In this document: positions 60,263 to 64,000 of the stretch, in pieces | Position numbering within the stretch: the first letter of the stretch is position 1 | Layout of the letters: the number at the start of each line of letters is the position of its first letter | NCBI GenBank assembly: GCA_015501055.1 | Contig: JADNYV010000115.1 | Coordinates: 1 to 64,000 of the forward strand | Reading direction: 5' to 3' | Source: Mucidula mucida | Taxonomy: Eukaryota > Basidiomycota > Agaricomycetes > Agaricales > Physalacriaceae | Length of the DNA: 64,000 nucleotides | The notes under the pieces: model-generated | Databases searched by the model: none | What the model was told of the DNA's origin: nothing | The model's input: only the letters and a program-made list of their open reading frames with translations | Made by a program: the position numbers and the translations under genes

Positions 60263-61267
60263 GTTGACCGAAACTTTACCAGGTTCTGATGGTCGTCGGC
60301 GTGCTCACCACTTAGCACTGTAGCTCGGCGCTCTTCCTCTTGGCATCGCTGGCTGACTGGTTTTCCATTTCGACCGTCCGCGCTGTCTCGCTTCGACGCC
60401 GAGGATGGTTGATATTCGTCATCTGGAGTAAGTCTCTTTCTTGTCATGGCGCGCTATTTCATTGACAACGTTGTTTGCAGCTTCTTTCGTCGATTCAGCA
60501 AACGTTGAAGCGAGGCATGGAAAGTAAGCGAGTCTTGTTTTTGTACAATCTCTGAATCTGCTTTCTGACGGTAAGATTTGCAGCGCTGTTATCGTCCCGT
60601 TCGATGGAGACAAATCGGTACACGGCTGATTTGATGTTTTGTGGTTTTCTCGACGACGAATCGGCTTAGGCGCGTCAAGATAGCGGGATCATTGCAAGGT
60701 AACTCCATTACTTGTTGCTTTACTATCGGTCACTCACGCGAATTCAAGAGAAGTATTATTTGGCCATAGACTGTTCTTGTTCGGACGGGTTCTACGCGAC
60801 GCGCCTTGTCACCGCGCATCCTTGAAACGGATCTAGTAAAGGTAACTCACGGTTTGTTACCTCGAGATATAGGGAACTAACGCTTTTACACAGAAATGAA
60901 GGAAACCAGTTTATTGATGTAAATAGAACAAACGGTACGCTACACTTTACAACATGTATATGCGACGATATGCTAACGAGTCCGCCAAACAGGTGTAGGT
61001 GTAGAGTAGATAAATGAAGAGAAGTATTGTAGACGTAGTGGGGGTAGTCGAGCGGCGATGCGAGGTGACTGAGGGTAAAGTCATCGGGCTTCGTGGGCGG
61101 GCGGCGATCGCGAGTTGACCGCCGTACGCGTAAGAGCGCCCCGCGAGTGTATGACCCGGGGCGAGAGTGCACGTACCTTTGGGCGTCCGCTCTCTAAGAA
61201 TAGGTCGTAGCCCTCGTCTCCTCCATCGGACAACGCGTCGACCACCGGAGCGGGAACCAAAGAACGC

Positions 61268-61893
61268 GACAGGCGTACCTCACGATCTGACCATCCTTGT
61301 CCTCGCGTCAACCTCCGCCCGACTCGTCCATACTCAACAAGTCAATAAGGTCCTCGTTGTATGAATGAGCCTTTGATGCTGACCCGGCGCGCTCGCCTGC
61401 AACGCGAAAAAAGATTGTTCACGGATCAGAGGGGTCGGCGTCAAGGTCCACGCCTGTCATGGTATGCGTTTTGCCACTACTAGTCTGACCGTACGCCAGT
61501 ATCGTGCAATTAAAGCCCTCTACGAATCGCGAAATAAGCGGCTGGGCGGTGGACGTGAACATGGCGTGTTGCGTAGTGGGGGGCCCATGGACCTGGTCGA
61601 AGGTGAAAACCTGCTTCTTTCCTGCTGCGCCTGCAGCAGACGCGGCCGACGCTGGTCCGGCATTTGTGGGGGCTCCAGACGTGGCCTCGACGGCGAGAGT
61701 GGTAGGCGAACTGGCGTGGAGAACCGACCGTTGGAAGCGAGCGGGAATATTAGTGTTATCCTGGTTTGTCGGGGGCCGTATACGGACAGCTGCAGCAAAT
61801 TTCTCGTTTAGTGTTCGCCAACAACGCCACGCACAGCGGCCACGTACCAACTTGCACCGAGGTCGTCGCTGAGGACGACGGCGGGGGGGCCAT
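61268..61893 (-). pseudogene. Kinesin 5'-end duplicate, truncated
   Basis: Corresponds to the first two exons of the kinesin at 45,121-51,474, including the ATG (61893), the first intron and the motor start through [13 protein letters not shown]. After DPSDP a 31-nt deletion breaks the frame. At least four more deletions lie before the homology ends in the equivalent of an intron near 61,268. The rest of the motor and tail is absent, so it cannot make a motor. Confidence 0.9.
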
Positions 61894-62196
61894 CGCTGTT
61901 GCTGCTTTCGACGTTCAGGTCAAACTTACAAATCAAGCCTTATCGGCATCTCCCGGTCCGGTGATGCTTGGCCCCTGTCTATCGGCTCATTTGACTACTA
62001 ATTCGAACATCCTTCTTCTTGGATTCCTCTACGACTCTGCTTGACCGATTTACATGGATACGAGGCGTTGCACCCTTTCCTCCAGCCTCAATAACAACCA
62101 ATTCCCCATTGCTTTGCTTTCGACCATCTGCTTCGGCCCATCTTTTTAGATCAGAAGCTGGATTTCAATTTCGTATTCCCGCCGAACACATTCCAG

Positions 62197-62269
62197 GACT
62201 ATTCAAAAAGTAAACACCGAGTACCGCGAGGTGTAGAGTATGCTTGCTTACAGGAGACTATTCAAAAAG
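62197..62269 (+). repeat. Small insertion flanked by 14-bp direct repeat, intron-like
   Basis: Copy B holds 59 extra bases relative to copy A. A 14-bp repeat, GACTATTCAAAAAG, occurs at 62197-62210 and 62256-62269. The segment 62210-62253 begins GTAAAC and ends TTACAG, so it has intron-like borders (44 nt). It may be a tandem duplication or an insertion. Confidence 0.65.
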
Positions 62270-62499
62270 TGTAGGAAACTGTCGCCACTTCGGCTGTGTC
62301 CTCTGATTCTTCCTGGGAATATACAGATGTCATTCTACCAGTCAGCTGAGAGAAGCAACACCCAACACGGCGAATTGTTACAAGAACTTACGGAGTAATC
62401 CACCAATGACCTCACGCAAACGTTCAAAATCAGTTAAAGACGACATACATTGGGTGTTCTTGCTCTCACGCTACATTTTTGATAAACAACTTTTCAAAC

Positions 62500-63058
62500 T
62501 AGACTGGTTTCATAGGCGGGGGTCTTATGGGCATCCTCAGTTCAGGGTTCTATTCAAGGTCCGACGTGTTTGCCGCTGTAAGCCGTCTGCACGTGCTCGG
62601 TTCGACGCGTCCACTTCAGTGCACCAACATCCGTTATCGTTAGCCATGGCGGCAATGCCAAAACCATCTATAGTCGGTACAAGGGAGTATCTTTGGGTAC
62701 TTCTTAGCAGTGTCATTTTGTTCCAAGGGCATTAACATGGGGAGGAGAATAGCACCGGAAGGATGGATGGATGGCAGGGCAGGACAGGAGATCTGGTTCG
62801 CAGCCTGTTGGCCTAAAGCCCTTTCAGAGAAACCGGGTCCATGCATCCTAAAATCTACGCGCAATCAACGCGTGTTACGGCGTGTATGGATGATTACAGT
62901 GGAATTTGAAGTACGGCTTGGCCACCGGCACCCAGGCGGAGCTTGAAAAAAATGATGAACGGGGGATGGCGATATTGCCCTGTCCGATGAAACCAGGCTC
63001 TATAGTGCGTGTCGAGTTCACTAGACAATACCGCAACTACTAGAGCCGCCCTCGGCTA
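62500..63058. mobile_element. 559-bp insertion with 9-bp target duplication
   Basis: Flanked by TTTTCAAAC (62491-62499 and 63059-63067). Copy A has a single TTTTCAAAC (53027-53035) and no insert. The insert starts TAG and ends CTA, and carries inverted CTGGTTTCAT / ATGAAACCAG (about 62505-62514 / 62987-62996), but long terminal inverted repeats are not evident. No transposase. A 9-bp duplication suits Mutator-like elements, while the TAG...CTA ends recall hAT, so the family is open. Confidence 0.78.
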
Positions 63059-63541
63059 TTTTCAAACCGGGATGCTGTACGACGTCATGAATTGTTCGCC
63101 TGAGCTGCGCCGCCTGAGCGCGCCTTACAGAAAGATGTACCCTTGTTATGTCTTTCCCTCACAACATAGAATGGTGATGCAATCCGTCAAGGCACTCTGA
63201 GGACCGGCCTTGCACTTGTCATATCAACATGGTGTGTAGATACACCGCATCGGCAGTATCGGAAGCACATCTTACGGCTCTGTGCAAACAGCCGACTCGT
63301 GAACTCAGTGGGCCCTCACTTCTGTCCCCTTGGTAACCGATGCAATCGGCATGACCGAGGCTTGGTGCGCCACACTTCCTCAGACATTTATCTAATGCTG
63401 ACACCCACGATCACGGAGAACAAGGAGATAGGACATGCAATGCAAACAATGAATCTTGTCCCTGAAATGTCATCAGAGTCACACTAAAGTGGGCGACGCT
63501 GCTCTGTGCATCTTGCCATCCACAGGCTCTTTGATTCTACC

Positions 63542-64000
63542 GGAATCGGAGGTGACGCTTGACTCGATGATGACACCAGAGAGAACCCCGTGCGGGAATG
63601 TCATCTACAACTTCTATCATTGAGCAGCATAAGGTAGACTACTTGCCGTCAAGCGCGCAACTTATGCTTGGGAGCTCCCTGCGATACAATTCTGAGCTCA
63701 ACATACGAAGTCGGAAGTAGAACACAGTCGACGGAGAACCGATTACAAAACACACATGCTAGTACACGGTGAGGACATGGCTCTCTCCAGTTGCAGAAAG
63801 AACAAGAAAGACGGACTCGGAGATGGCTATTAGAGGGTCTCGCAACGTGCGGTCATGCCACAACATCTAACTACTTACTACTAAAACTCTAAATCAAGAC
63901 ATACCGAGAGAACAAAACTTATGACTGTATAATTAACTGTAGGGAGGATGAGAAAGGTATTACTTGAACGGACAGTAGGGAAGATGAGAAAGACATTGCT
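63542..64000 (-). pseudogene. Permease fragment, copy B (runs off window)
   Basis: Nearly identical to the corresponding part of 53510-53968, including the FPHGVLSGVIIESSVTS and YFRLRMLSSELYRREL remnants. It continues past the right edge, where the second copy of the aldo-keto reductase fragment would be expected. Confidence 0.8.

Larger units (their letters stand above)
54911..61267. other. Region without recognisable gene, rich in intron-like segments
   Basis: About 6.3 kb with no known domain. Many plus-strand stretches of 46-60 nt look like spliceosomal introns, starting GTACGT or GTATGT and ending in AG, often with CTGAC or CTAAT-like branch sites. Examples are 55884-55930, 56476-56521, 56841-56887, 57249-57297, 57501-57546, 57662-57711, 59745-59796, 59943-59990, 60117-60176 and 60699-60748. 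Several share the core TTCGAAA...TGAACAT. Intervening pieces are short, and most do not join into a long frame. It may be a decayed intron-rich gene or gene family. Confidence 0.45.
61268..64000. repeat. Segmental duplication, copy B (continues past window)
   Basis: Direct copy of 50726-53968. The offset is about 10,419 bp near the kinesin start and 10,032 bp after the two different element insertions. It carries its own 59-nt indel near 62,211-62,269 and a 559-bp insertion at 62500-63058. Confidence 0.9.

Noticed and set aside
61268..61440. RIP mutation in the duplicate
   Set aside because: Differences are mainly deletions and scattered substitutions, without a strong C-to-T/G-to-A bias by eye.
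1..64000. CRISPR array or prokaryotic defence system
   Set aside because: No regularly spaced identical repeats; all recognised genes are eukaryotic with introns.

Overview
This window comes from a filamentous fungus, almost certainly an agaricomycete (mushroom-forming basidiomycete). Most genes are split by introns of about 45-60 nt with GT-AG borders. A DUF6535 membrane protein, a lineage-typical gene, is present, and the white-collar-2-type light regulator, Rap1 with BRCT and Myb domains, Mdm12 and the chromokinesin-like kinesin all read as fungal orthologs. There are no bacterial operons, CRISPR arrays or viral genes. All gene models below were joined by hand from reading frames and splice sites, so exon borders are approximate unless stated.

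Layout. 0-12 kb: two paralogous cytochrome P450 genes point away from each other (1.3-3.7 kb minus, 9.6-12.0 kb plus) around a frameshifted DUF6535 gene and a small proline-rich gene. 12-23 kb: a doubtful kinase-like remnant, MDM12 (ERMES), a repeat-containing gap with a tRNA-like/SINE-like unit and an inverted repeat, KU70, a small unknown gene and an MFS transporter. 23-35 kb: a peroxisomal D-amino-acid oxidase, a phosphate/glycerophosphodiester-type MFS permease, RAP1, an FMO-type flavin monooxygenase and an NAD(P)-binding Rossmann protein. 35-45 kb: two convergent aldo-keto reductases and a third decayed copy, a WC-2-like GATA/PAS regulator, a second inverted repeat and an SDR. 45-51.5 kb: a large kinesin with long coiled coils.

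51-64 kb is the most unusual part. The first exons and upstream flank of the kinesin are duplicated in direct orientation about 10 kb away (50.7-54.0 kb versus 61.3-64.0 kb). Each copy has gained a different mobile element after the duplication. Copy A carries a 1,021-bp element with 27-bp terminal inverted repeats and an 8-bp target duplication. Copy B carries a 559-bp insertion with a 9-bp target duplication. Each copy preserves the empty site of the other. The duplicated flank also holds a dead fragment of the permease, and next to it lies a dead fragment of the aldo-keto reductase. Between the copies, 55-61 kb has no recognisable gene, but it contains a series of intron-like segments on one strand and diverged tandem modules.

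No biosynthetic core enzyme (PKS, NRPS, terpene cyclase) is present, so the P450s, FMO, reductases and SDR are best read as scattered oxidoreductases and not as a secondary-metabolite cluster. Ku70 and Rap1, both of which act at telomeres and in repair in other fungi, lie about 10 kb apart. RAP1 and MDM12 both carry a telomere-repeat-like GGTTAGGGTT just upstream of their start codons.
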